Assembly: GCA_017382915.1 (NCBI GenBank)
Contig: JAFNZJ010000015.1
Span: 1 to 17,521, forward strand
DNA: 17,521 nucleotides
Reading direction: 5' to 3'
Source of the DNA: Clostridia bacterium
GTDB taxonomy: Bacteria; Bacillota; Clostridia; Oscillospirales; Acutalibacteraceae
Part shown: piece after piece, positions 7,507 to 14,560 of the stretch
Layout of the letters: each line of letters starts with the position of its first letter
Position numbering within the stretch: the stretch's first letter is position 1
The notes under the pieces: model-generated
Database searches by the model: none
Told to the model about the DNA's origin: nothing
Seen by the model: only the letters and a program-made list of their open reading frames with translations
Position numbers and translations under genes: made by a program

Positions 7507-7977
7507 ATGACTAAACTAAACATTACAGATACCATTCTGCGTGATGCCCACCAGTCACAGGCCGCCACCAGAATGAGGGTTGAAGATATGCTTCCCGCTT
7601 GTGAGCTTTTAGACCAAATGGGTTACTGGTCACTTGAATGCTGGGGCGGTGCTACCTTTGATAGCTGTATGCGCTTTTTGGGTGAAGACCCGTGGGAGCG
7701 CCTTCGCAAGCTTAAAAAGGCTATGCCCAACACCAAGCTTCAAATGCTGCTTAGAGGTCAAAATATTCTTGGCTACAAGCATTATGCAGACGATGTAGTT
7801 GATGCTTTTGTTAAAAAGTCCATTGAAAACGGTATTGATGTTATCCGCGTTTTTGATGCCCTTAATGATACCCGCAATATGGAACAGGCTATGAAAAGCA
7901 TTAAAAAATACGGCGGTGTTTGTGAAGCCGCAATTAGCTACACAATAAGCCCGTACACAACGAAGAATACTTTATAA
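7507..7977 (+). CDS. oadA: Oxaloacetate decarboxylase carboxyltransferase subunit, N-terminal fragment
   Basis: This is the first 149 correct residues of an OadA/PycB-type carboxyltransferase, followed by about eight out-of-frame residues and a TAA. It covers the first half of the HMGL-like TIM barrel. ITDTILRDAHQS (6-17) carries the metal-ligand Asp13, then come MGYWSLECWGGATFD (38-52), LLRGQN (81-86) and VFDALND (115-121). The enzyme moves the carboxyl group of oxaloacetate to biotin, leaving pyruvate. The ATG at 7507 has AAAGGTGAT (7492-7500) at good spacing, and the TTG at 7489 overlaps that site. The fragment ends because the family sequence switches to the -1 frame after ISYTISP, at the C-run 7950-7952. 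As written, it could not make an active enzyme alone because the remaining metal ligands lie in the next fragment. Confidence 0.85.
   Translation: MTKLNITDTILRDAHQSQAATRMRVEDMLPACELLDQMGYWSLECWGGATFDSCMRFLGEDPWERLRKLKKAMPNTKLQMLLRGQNILGYKHYADDVVDAFVKKSIENGIDVIRVFDALNDTRNMEQAMKSIKKYGGVCEAAISYTISPYTTKNTL
7948..7955 (+). other. Frameshift site in oadA
   Basis: The family sequence reads ISYTISP in one frame and VHNEEYF in the -1 frame, switching at AGC-CCG-TA. One extra C in the run 7950-7952 would restore a single frame of 468 codons (7507-8912). The window of possible shifting is only 7938-7977, because a TAG at 7935-7937 closes the -1 frame upstream. Confidence 0.85.
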
Positions 7978-7991
7978 ATCTTTCTAAAAAA

Positions 7992-8912
7992 TTGGTTGAA
8001 ATGGGTGCCGACACCATTTGTATTAAGGATATGGCCAACCTGCTTTTGCCGGTTGATGCTTATAACCTTGTTAAAAAACTTAAAGAGGTTGTTAGCGTGC
8101 CTATCCACCTTCACACCCATAACACCACCGGTACAGGTGATATGACCAACCTTATGGCCGCTTGGGCAGGTGTTGACATTGTTGACTGCGCCCTTTCACC
8201 ACTTGGTAACGGTACTTCACAGCCTGCAACCGAGGCTTTGGTTGCTACCTTAAAGGGTACCGAGCGTGATACAGGCTTAGACCTTGGCAAATTAAGCGAG
8301 GCTGCAAGCCACTTCCGCAGTGTTGCAGGCAAGCTTAAAGAGCAGGGCGATTTAGACCCCAAGGTTCTTAACGTTGATACCAACACACTGTTATATCAGG
8401 TTCCCGGCGGTATGCTTTCAAACCTTATTAGCCAGCTTAAGCAGGCTAACGCTGAGGATAAATACTATGAAGTATTGGCCGAAATTCCACGCGTACGCGA
8501 AGATTTTGGTTATCCCCCACTTGTTACCCCTACCAGCCAGATAGTTGGCTCACAGGCCGTTTTAAATGTGCTTGCAGGCGAGCGTTATAAAATGATTACC
8601 AAAGAATCAAAAGGCTTGCTCAGAGGCGAATACGGTCAGGTGCCCGGTAAGGTTAATGAGGAGGTTCGTAAAAAGGCTATTGGCGATGATGAGGTTATTA
8701 CCTGCCGTCCCGCAGACCTTTTAGAGCCTGAGATGGACAAATACCGCGAAGAGGCAAAAGACCTTGCCCGCAGTGAGGAAGATGTGCTTAGCTACGCATT
8801 ATTCCCACAGGTTGCCGCAAAGTTCCTTGCCGAGCGTAATAAAAAGCTTGACGGTGTTGACACCGCCGAGGATGAGGTTAGAACCATTATTGTTCAAGAC
8901 CTTTCAGAATAA
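7992..8912 (+). CDS. oadA: Oxaloacetate decarboxylase carboxyltransferase subunit, C-terminal fragment
   Basis: This is the second part of the carboxyltransferase. Homology actually begins at 7953, in frame with this piece. The TTG at 7992 is only the first possible start and has no ribosome site of its own. Counted in the restored 468-residue protein, CIKDMANLL (172-180) carries Lys174, which in transcarboxylase 5S and pyruvate carboxylase is the carbamylated metal ligand. HLHTHNTTG (201-209) gives the metal-binding histidines 203 and 205. The C-terminal half is the PYC/OADA conserved domain, including YQVPGGMLSNLISQL and LLRGEYGQVPG. The protein stops after that domain without a biotinyl module, which fits the separate carrier gene upstream. 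The gene closes the operon at a strong terminator. Pyruvate carboxylase subunit B is the alternative, but the linked beta and gamma subunits favour the sodium pump. Confidence 0.85.
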   Translation: MVEMGADTICIKDMANLLLPVDAYNLVKKLKEVVSVPIHLHTHNTTGTGDMTNLMAAWAGVDIVDCALSPLGNGTSQPATEALVATLKGTERDTGLDLGKLSEAASHFRSVAGKLKEQGDLDPKVLNVDTNTLLYQVPGGMLSNLISQLKQANAEDKYYEVLAEIPRVREDFGYPPLVTPTSQIVGSQAVLNVLAGERYKMITKESKGLLRGEYGQVPGKVNEEVRKKAIGDDEVITCRPADLLEPEMDKYREEAKDLARSEEDVLSYALFPQVAAKFLAERNKKLDGVDTAEDEVRTIIVQDLSE

Positions 8913-8920
8913 TTAAAAGT

Positions 8921-8955
8921 TTAACCCCGCAACAAAGGTTGCGGGGTTAATTTTA
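8921..8955. terminator. Bidirectional rho-independent terminator after the decarboxylase operon
   Basis: A 13-base perfect stem (TTAACCCCGCAAC at 8921-8933 with GTTGCGGGGTTAA at 8938-8950) has a four-base loop and is followed by TTTTATTCTT. On the other strand the flanking AAAA/TTTT bases let it also end the convergent galactosidase transcript. Confidence 0.92.
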
Positions 8956-8958
8956 TTC

Positions 8959-10473
8959 TTATTTAAGCTTTAAAAGTATGTAGGTGTTTTCATTGCCAAA
9001 TTCAGCGGTAATTTTTTGACCGTTGATTTTAACATTAGCGCCTTTATTGGTTGCAAGAACATCAAAGTCACAGCCCTTTATTGGTGCTGTAAATTCAAAT
9101 GTATTTTCTGCAGTGGCCTCACGGAATAAAAGCAAATATTCATCATCCTTGGCATCAACATAAAAGCCACTAAAGCTTCTGCCGCTTGGCTGGTCGCCTA
9201 TTGGCATAACATCTGCCCTTGAAAAGGCGTCGCGGTTTGCCTGCCAAACAGGCATTATGCGATTAAGCTCATTTACGCGTTCATCCGATAAAAACTGTAT
9301 TTCCATCCAAAACAGTGGGTTAGAAAGCATTACTGCCGCAAACTGATAATCTAAATCGTAATATTTAGGGGCAAAAATGTCATCCTCTAAATAGCATTCG
9401 GTGTTAAGGTCAGGGTTAACCAGTTCAAACTGGCATTTTGATGTGGGGATATATTTACCCAGCATCCAAATATTTTTAAGTGTTCGGTAAGGAAATACGC
9501 TACGCAGTTTGGTATACCTGTTTTCAACAAAGGCGGTGCCGTACTGCTTGCCGCAAAGGTAGTTGATGCGGTCAAAACGGGTTACATCAAGCTGAACTGC
9601 AACATCATCGCCAAATGAGTATATTTTGCAAAGCAGGTCTAAAAAACCATCACGCTCTGCATCGGACTGTATCCAATACATATCAAGCTTGAAAAACCTT
9701 ACTCCCCAATTATCATAAGCATTTTTAAGAATTTTTACATCGCGGTCGCGGGCGGCAAAGGCATCACGACTGTCGGGAGCAAACCAAAGTCCAATTTTAA
9801 CGCCCTTTTTTGCGGCATATTCGGCAAGGGGCTTAATTCCGTTTGGAAAACGGGTAGGATTAACCTGCCAAAAATCCTCATCAAAGATACGGCGGTCCTG
9901 TTCATCGCGCCTGGTTAGGTCCTCGGTGCTGTGAAGCTGCCAGCCGTCATCAATTTGGACAATATCTACATTAAGCTTGGCGGCTTTATCAATTTCCTTT
10001 AAAACAAATTCTTCACACACCCTGGTATCGCAGTTGCGGTCACCCCAGGTGTTAGACATGGTAATAAGCTTTGCGCCCTTTCTGGCATCCTTTGAATAAA
10101 GGCGGCAAACCTTTTCACACTCACCCGCCCTACACTTACAAATGGCGGCAGGGTTGGTACCGTTTAAAAGGGTAACTCTGGCGCCCTTAACCAAAAGCTC
10201 GGGCTTAAAAAAGTCGGGGCTTTCACTAATAATTACAAAAGCATCACCGTGCAAAGCATCCTCTAAAAAGAAAATATCACCCGTCATTTTTTGAACAATA
10301 TTTCTTCTAAACATATGAAACTGTTTGGTATGGGTCAAAGTGTCAATTTCATCCGTAAAGGCATTTAGGGTAATGGCGGTAACCACCCAGTGCTCACCGT
10401 TAAGGGTAATTATTGGCTCATTTGGTACGGTATTTAATATATCAAACTCATAGCCGTTTATTGTCTTTTTCAT
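8959..10473 (-). CDS. Alpha-galactosidase-like glycoside hydrolase (GH36/clan GH-D), short form
   Basis: This 504-residue TIM-barrel glycosidase probably removes alpha-galactosyl or related units. The start of the barrel is SNTWGDRN (140-147). VQIDDGWQ (172-179) is the substrate-binding signature of clan GH-D. FFKLDMYW (260-267) gives the likely nucleophile Asp264, and VTRFDRINY (297-305) resembles the GRFD motif with the acid/base Asp301. A beta-rich C-terminal domain follows (about 430-504). There is no signal peptide, so it acts inside the cell on imported sugar. Classical GH36 enzymes are about 700 residues, and here the N-terminal beta domain is much reduced (about 1-135) and contains a Cys-rich CKCRAGECEKVC (112-123). 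The ATG at 10473 has GGAGTGA before it. No sugar transporter is beside it. Family level is fairly firm, but the exact substrate is not. Confidence 0.75.
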   Translation of the reverse strand: MKKTINGYEFDILNTVPNEPIITLNGEHWVVTAITLNAFTDEIDTLTHTKQFHMFRRNIVQKMTGDIFFLEDALHGDAFVIISESPDFFKPELLVKGARVTLLNGTNPAAICKCRAGECEKVCRLYSKDARKGAKLITMSNTWGDRNCDTRVCEEFVLKEIDKAAKLNVDIVQIDDGWQLHSTEDLTRRDEQDRRIFDEDFWQVNPTRFPNGIKPLAEYAAKKGVKIGLWFAPDSRDAFAARDRDVKILKNAYDNWGVRFFKLDMYWIQSDAERDGFLDLLCKIYSFGDDVAVQLDVTRFDRINYLCGKQYGTAFVENRYTKLRSVFPYRTLKNIWMLGKYIPTSKCQFELVNPDLNTECYLEDDIFAPKYYDLDYQFAAVMLSNPLFWMEIQFLSDERVNELNRIMPVWQANRDAFSRADVMPIGDQPSGRSFSGFYVDAKDDEYLLLFREATAENTFEFTAPIKGCDFDVLATNKGANVKINGQKITAEFGNENTYILLKLK

Positions 10474-10509
10474 TTTAATCACTCCAATACCTGACATTTA
10501 TTTAAGTAT

Positions 10510-10515
10510 ATTATA
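10510..10515 (-). promoter_or_regulatory. Possible -10 box of the galactosidase gene
   Basis: On the minus strand a TATAAT sits 37 bases before the ATG at 10473. No good -35 is found at 16-18 bases. A TTGAAA is only 12 bases upstream, so this is weak support. The rest of 10498-10575 is A/T-rich with no clear plus-strand promoter. Confidence 0.4.
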
Positions 10516-10587
10516 AAACACCCAATATTTCAATAAAAACTAATAAATTTATTTTAAAAAGCCAACAATACCCTTGAGGTGTTTATT

Positions 10588-11292
10588 TTGCGTTATTTGT
10601 TTGTTTTTATAGCGGCTTTGGTATCGGTTTTGATGATGTTTATAACCACCAAGTTGGTGGGCTATCGCCAAATATCAGAGCTTAGTATGTGGGACTATAT
10701 AAACAGTATAACCCTTGGCTCAATTGCGGCCGATTTGGCTATATCTGAAGATATTGAGGTGGCGCTTGACTGCTTTATAGCCATGGTGGTTTACGGTGCA
10801 TTTACTCTACTGTTTTCATACCTTACGGTAAAATCTAAAAAGGCGCGTGGTTTTTTGGTGGGCTACCCCATAGTGCTTATGGAAAACGGCATAATGTACC
10901 GAAACAGTTTTAAAAAAGCAAAGCTTGATTTAGATGAATTTTTATCAATGTGCCGCGCCGCAGGGTATTTTGACCCATTTAAAATTGACACCGCCCTTTT
11001 AGAGCCAAGCGGTAATATTAGTATTATACCAAAAGCATCCGACCGTCCAATTACCACCGCCGATATGAAGCTACCAGCAGGCAGACAGACCATAAGCGCA
11101 AACCTTATTATTGACGGTAATATTTGTAAATCAAACCTTAAAGAAATTGGTAAAACGACCCACTGGCTTGAAAATGAACTTAAAAAGGTTACGGTTAAAA
11201 ATGTAAAAGAAATATTTTTAGCAACCTTTGATTCAAACGGTGAACTTCACATTTTTGAAAACACTAAAAAGGATACCCTAAATCCACTGTAA
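10588..11292 (+). CDS. DUF421 / YetF-family membrane protein
   Basis: This 234-residue protein has the DUF421 (YetF/YdfR/YrbG) plan. There are three hydrophobic helices in the first 80 residues, then a soluble cytoplasmic alpha/beta domain. The hallmark is GYRQISELSMWDYINSITL, matching the family's (K/G)RQIxEL..(F/W)DxIxxIxLG pattern and followed by GSIAADLA. The soluble part shows PIVLMENG, an S/T-rich turn and a hydrophilic tail, as in Bacillus YetF. Related Bacillus proteins have been linked to spore or envelope functions, but the biochemical role is not settled. I chose the TTG at 10588 because GAGGTG (10576-10581) sits six bases upstream. The GTG at 10579 lies within that site. It is probably monocistronic, ending in a hairpin that overlaps the next promoter. 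Family assignment is good. Confidence 0.82.
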   Translation: MRYLFVFIAALVSVLMMFITTKLVGYRQISELSMWDYINSITLGSIAADLAISEDIEVALDCFIAMVVYGAFTLLFSYLTVKSKKARGFLVGYPIVLMENGIMYRNSFKKAKLDLDEFLSMCRAAGYFDPFKIDTALLEPSGNISIIPKASDRPITTADMKLPAGRQTISANLIIDGNICKSNLKEIGKTTHWLENELKKVTVKNVKEIFLATFDSNGELHIFENTKKDTLNPL

Positions 11293-11304
11293 AATATTTT
11301 TTCA

Positions 11305-11335
11305 CCCCCACCACTTGACAAGTGGCGGGGTTTAA
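11305..11335 (+). terminator. Hairpin after the DUF421 gene, overlapping the tetR -35 box
   Basis: CCCC and CCACTT pair with AAGTGG and GGGG around a GAC loop, with one A/C mismatch, followed by the weak T-tract TTTAATTTAT. It can act as a terminator for DUF421. Its centre, CCACTTGACAAGTGG (11311-11325), is a perfect palindrome holding the -35 box, so it may equally be an operator. Confidence 0.6.
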
Positions 11336-11343
11336 TTTATAAT
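11315..11343 (+). promoter_or_regulatory. Perfect consensus sigma-A promoter of the tetR-ABC operon
   Basis: TTGACA (11315-11320), a 17-base spacer and TATAAT (11338-11343) match the consensus at every position. Transcription should begin near 11350, inside the adjacent palindrome. Such a strong promoter before a repressor gene usually implies tight repression. Confidence 0.88.
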
Positions 11344-11348
11344 ATAAA

Positions 11349-11370
11349 ACAGATGTTACGCAACATATGT
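11349..11370. promoter_or_regulatory. Candidate TetR operator over the transcription start
   Basis: An imperfect 22-base palindrome (18 of 22 positions symmetric) has arms ACAGATGTT and AACATATGT around ACGC. It begins six bases after the -10 box and covers the predicted start, the normal place for a TetR autorepressor site. Confidence 0.65.
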
Positions 11371-11390
11371 TTTATAAAGGAGTGTTTAAC

Positions 11391-11951
11391 TTGCCACCCA
11401 CCCCAAAATACACCCGTGATGAAATTATAAATGCGGCTTATAATCTAGTGCGTGATAATGGTCTTACCGCCCTTACTGCCAGAGATTTGGCTAAAAAGCT
11501 TGGCACATCCCCCCGCCCTATTTTTACCGCCTTTAAAAATATGGACGACCTGAAAAATGAGGTTATAAAAAAGGCCTTTAACACCTTTGAGGAATATCAA
11601 AAAAATGAAATTGAAAGCGGAAACTACCCTACATACAAGGCCACCGGTATGGCGTATATTCGTTTAGCAAAGGAAGAAAAAAATATATTTAAACTGCTTT
11701 ATATGCGTGACAGAACCGGCGAAGGCAAAAATGATTTTGAAGACTATTCTCTAGCCATAAACGCACTTAAAAATCACGCTAATATTACAGATGATGAAGC
11801 CCTTTTGGTACACCTTAAAATGTGGATTTATGTTCACGGTATTGCCACCATGCTGGCGACATCATACCTTGATTTTAATTTTGATGAAATCAGCAATCTT
11901 ATTACTGATATGTATAATAGGTTAATTTCAAACATCAGCGGAGGAAAATAA
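11391..11951 (+). CDS. TetR/AcrR-family transcriptional regulator
   Basis: This 186-residue one-component regulator has a classic N-terminal TetR helix-turn-helix. IINAAYNLVRDNGLTALTARDLAKKLGTSPRPIFTAF spans about 12-48, and the GTSPRPIFTAFKN part is the recognition helix region. The remainder is an all-helical ligand-binding and dimerisation domain with MYIRL- and FKLLYM-like hydrophobic segments. I place the start at the TTG at 11391 because AAAGGAGTG (about 11376-11384) precedes it by six bases. The ATG at 11367 lies before that site and within the candidate operator. The stop codon directly abuts the ATPase ATG, so the three genes are one operon. It probably represses the operon through the palindromes at its promoter and responds to an exported substrate, which is unknown. 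Confidence 0.88.
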   Translation: MPPTPKYTRDEIINAAYNLVRDNGLTALTARDLAKKLGTSPRPIFTAFKNMDDLKNEVIKKAFNTFEEYQKNEIESGNYPTYKATGMAYIRLAKEEKNIFKLLYMRDRTGEGKNDFEDYSLAINALKNHANITDDEALLVHLKMWIYVHGIATMLATSYLDFNFDEISNLITDMYNRLISNISGGK

Positions 11952-12872
11952 ATGAACAACATTATTGAAATTACGGGACTAAATAAAAGCTTTAAGGATG
12001 TTAAGGCTGTGCAAAACCTTAGCTTTAAGGTTAAGCAGGGTGAGCTTTTTGCCTTTTTAGGTCTTAATGGAGCAGGCAAAAGCACAACCATTTCAATTAT
12101 GTGCGGTCAGCTTAAAAAGGATTCGGGTAGGGTTATTGTTAACGGCTTTGACCTTGATAAAAGCATTGAAAACGCCAAAAAGGAAATTGGTGTAGTTTTT
12201 CAAAACTCGGTTTTAGATAAACCCCTTACCGCCAAAGATAATCTTAAAAATCGTGCGGCGCTATATGGTATTGTGGGTGAAGATTTTAATACCCGACTTA
12301 ATGAGCTTTCAAGGTTATTAGACCTTGATGAGCTGCTTAACCGACCTGTTGGCAAGCTTTCGGGCGGTCAACGTCGCAGGGTGGATATTGCACGCGCCTT
12401 ACTGCACAACCCCAAAATACTTATTTTAGATGAGCCTACAACGGGACTGGACCCCCAAACCCGACACACCCTTTGGAGCGTTATTGACAGTCTTAGAAAA
12501 CAAACAGGTATGACTGTGTTTTTAACCACCCACTATATGGAGGAGGCGGCCGATGCCGATTATATAGTAATATTAGATAACGGCAAAATTGCGGCAGAGG
12601 GCTCACCACTGGAGCTTAAAAACAATTACAGCGGTGATTACATAACCCTTTACGGGGCGGATGAAAATGAAATCACTCCCCTATGCAAAGACTATGAGGT
12701 TATAAGGGATGCCATAAAAATTGCGGTACCCAATACCGCCGCCGCAACCGAAATGATTATTAAAAATCCCAACCTTTTTAAAGACTATGAAATAACAAAA
12801 GGTAAAATGGATGATGTGTTTTTGGCCGTTACCGGCAAAAAACTAACTTCAAACGGAGGTGAAGCAAAATGA
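11952..12872 (+). CDS. ABC exporter ATP-binding protein (DrrA/CcmA-like)
   Basis: This 306-residue ATPase powers the permease encoded next. All nucleotide-binding motifs are present: Walker A GLNGAGKST (37-45), Q-loop Gln84 in VVFQNS, signature LSGGQRRRVDIAR (136-148), Walker B ILILDE (156-161), D-loop GLDP and switch His194. A C-terminal extension of about 80 residues (after 225) with alternating charged and hydrophobic segments is typical of the DrrA/NatA-type drug and ion exporter ATPases. It starts one base after the tetR stop codon, using GGAGG (11940-11944), and overlaps the permease gene by four bases (ATGA). This indicates coupled translation and a fixed complex. Export of a drug, peptide or lipid-like compound is likely from the family, but the substrate is unknown. 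Confidence 0.95.
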   Translation: MNNIIEITGLNKSFKDVKAVQNLSFKVKQGELFAFLGLNGAGKSTTISIMCGQLKKDSGRVIVNGFDLDKSIENAKKEIGVVFQNSVLDKPLTAKDNLKNRAALYGIVGEDFNTRLNELSRLLDLDELLNRPVGKLSGGQRRRVDIARALLHNPKILILDEPTTGLDPQTRHTLWSVIDSLRKQTGMTVFLTTHYMEEAADADYIVILDNGKIAAEGSPLELKNNYSGDYITLYGADENEITPLCKDYEVIRDAIKIAVPNTAAATEMIIKNPNLFKDYEITKGKMDDVFLAVTGKKLTSNGGEAK

Positions 12873-13777
12873 TGGGTCTTGGCGCAATGATTAAAAGAAA
12901 TATTAAAATGTTTTTTAAGGACAAGGGTCTGCTTTTTACATCACTTATAACGCCCATAATTTTGCTGGTGCTTTACGCCACCTTTTTGGGCAATGTTTAC
13001 CGCGATTCATTTGAGCAGATTATTTCTGCTTTAGCACCAAACCTTAATATACCCAAGGAATTGGTTGAGGGATGTGTTGGCGGTCAGCTTTTTTCATCAC
13101 TGCTTGCGGTATGTACCGTTACCGTAACATTTTGCTCAAATATGCTTATGGTGCAGGATAAGGTTAATGGCTCCATATCGGACTTAACCATTACCCCTGT
13201 AAAGGGCTCCACCCTGGCGCTTGGATATTATGTTGCAACGGCTATCACCACACTTATTATTTGCTTTGCCGCAACCGCCGCATGCCTTATTTACATTGCC
13301 TGTATTGGCTGGTATTTAACCCTTACCGACATACTTTTAATAGTTTTGGATGTATTTATTTTGGTTATGTTTGGCACCGCTCTTTCAAGCATAATTAACT
13401 ACTTTTTATCATCGCAGGGGCAAATTTCTGCGGTGGGCAGTATAGTCAGTGCAGGTTATGGATTTATATGCGGCGCCTATATGCCAATTTCACAGTTTTC
13501 AAAAGGACTGCAAAACTTTGTTGCATTTTTGCCCGGTACATACGGCACATCACTGCTTAGAAATCATTCACTAAGGGGCGTGTTTGCCGAAATGGTAGAT
13601 TTAGGAATACCCGAAACCGCCATTGATGAAATGAAAAATTCCATTGACTGTAACATATACTTTTTTGAAAATAAGGTTGAACTTTCAAGTATGTATATTT
13701 ACCTTGGCGCCACAGTTTTGGTACTGGTCTTAATTTATGTTTTAATGAACATTAAAAAACGCAAGGTGGTAAGATAG
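12869..13777 (+). CDS. ABC-2 type exporter permease
   Basis: This 302-residue membrane protein forms the channel for the ATPase upstream. Hydrophobic segments fall near residues 22-40, 73-95, 117-146, 152-178, 184-206 and 275-295, the six-helix ABC-2 plan. An amphipathic N-terminal MIKRNIKMFFKDKG precedes helix 1, and a short conserved loop (DKVNGSISDLTITPVKGSTLALGY, read as parts) lies between helices 2 and 3, as in DrrB-like permeases. A hydrophilic loop of about 65 residues (210-274) lies before the last helix. Its sequence LPGTYGTSLLRNHSL is typical of the family. The ATG at 12869 overlaps the ATPase stop, with GGAGGTG at 12855-12861. A homodimeric permease with an ATPase dimer is expected because only one permease gene is present. 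The operon ends at a strong terminator. Confidence 0.92.
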   Translation: MMGLGAMIKRNIKMFFKDKGLLFTSLITPIILLVLYATFLGNVYRDSFEQIISALAPNLNIPKELVEGCVGGQLFSSLLAVCTVTVTFCSNMLMVQDKVNGSISDLTITPVKGSTLALGYYVATAITTLIICFAATAACLIYIACIGWYLTLTDILLIVLDVFILVMFGTALSSIINYFLSSQGQISAVGSIVSAGYGFICGAYMPISQFSKGLQNFVAFLPGTYGTSLLRNHSLRGVFAEMVDLGIPETAIDEMKNSIDCNIYFFENKVELSSMYIYLGATVLVLVLIYVLMNIKKRKVVR

Positions 13778-13809
13778 AAAAAAAGCATCCCATATGGGAT
13801 GCTTTTTTT
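13778..13809. terminator. Bidirectional terminator between ABC operon and merR
   Basis: A perfect palindrome (AAAAAAAGCATCCC, ATAT, then its complement ending in seven T) separates the convergent permease and MerR genes. It provides a strong stem and U-tract in both directions. Confidence 0.95.
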
Positions 13810-14536
13810 ATTCTTCCTTATCTTTAGCGGCGGTTTCAACGCAGAAGCCTTTGTGTCCGCAGGCGGGACAGGTCAGCTTACGGGTTGTTGGTGTATGGTT
13901 AGCAAAGAAGACCTGCTTAAAGCGGGGCTTAAAGACATTGTTGCACTGTGGGCAAATATAATCAACCGCTTTATAGTAGTAAGCAGAAAATAAAATTGAA
14001 AGTATTACAGTAATACTCATACCCACTGCAAAGGGCCACCAAATTCCGCTAAAAACCCAAATAGCCAGGGTGCCGTACTCAAAAAGCCCCATAATAATGG
14101 CCATTAAGATTAGATTTTTTCTGATTTTTTTCATGTTATTTTTGTTTTTCATAATGCCGGCTATGTCACTTAATGAATTAAATGATACCGAAGGCTTTGC
14201 CGATACTTCCTTCATAAGAAGTTCAATATTTTGAAGCTTTTGTTCATTGCTTTCAATTTCACTTTTTAAAATTTGTTTTTGTCTTTGAAGCAATAACCCT
14301 ATAACGCTAGACTGATTAGGCTCGGCCAAAATTTCGGCTATGCTGTTTATAGGAATATCTAAATCCCTTAAAAAGCATATTACCTTACACTTTTTTAAAT
14401 CATCCTCGGTGTAAAGGCGGCGGCCACCCTCACTAAGCTCGGTTGGTACCAAAATACCTCTGGTATCATAATACTGAACAGTCCTTACCGATACGTTACA
14501 AAGCTTTGCAATCTCTCCGGTAGTGTATTTTGACAT
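13808..14536 (-). CDS. MerR-family regulator with two membrane helices and C-terminal zinc ribbon
   Basis: This 242-residue protein begins with a complete MerR winged-helix domain. YTTGEIAKLCNVSVRTVQYYD (4-24) is the helix-turn-helix, SEGGRRLYTEDDL (35-47) is the wing, and FLRDLDIPINSIAEIL (55-70) follows. A charged coiled-coil stretch (about 83-112, KQILKSEIESNEQKL) would dimerise it. Two hydrophobic helices (about 141-162 and 167-187) come next, and then a zinc ribbon with CPQC (195-198) and CPAC (223-226). The first helix lies behind KKIRK, so both the DNA-binding part and the ribbon should be cytoplasmic. This suggests a membrane-held sensor-regulator. The ATG at 14536 has GGGAGGTGA (about 14552-14544) upstream, and the upstream ATG at 14572 is rejected. 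Most MerR proteins are soluble, so this plan is uncommon. Target genes and signal are unknown. The exporter next door is a reasonable guess. Confidence 0.88.
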   Translation of the reverse strand: MSKYTTGEIAKLCNVSVRTVQYYDTRGILVPTELSEGGRRLYTEDDLKKCKVICFLRDLDIPINSIAEILAEPNQSSVIGLLLQRQKQILKSEIESNEQKLQNIELLMKEVSAKPSVSFNSLSDIAGIMKNKNNMKKIRKNLILMAIIMGLFEYGTLAIWVFSGIWWPFAVGMSITVILSILFSAYYYKAVDYICPQCNNVFKPRFKQVFFANHTPTTRKLTCPACGHKGFCVETAAKDKEE

Positions 14537-14560
14537 AGCTTTCACCTCCCTTGTGGTTAC

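Noticed and set aside
7938..7977. Programmed -1 frameshifting in the carboxyltransferase
   Set aside because: No canonical slippery heptamer or clear downstream stimulatory stem in the only interval where the shift could occur. A lost C in a C-run is simpler, though not proven.
11367..11390. ATG at 11367 as the tetR start
   Set aside because: It lies upstream of the strong AAAGGAGTG ribosome site and within the palindromic operator. The TTG at 11391 fits the site and the usual TetR N-terminus length.
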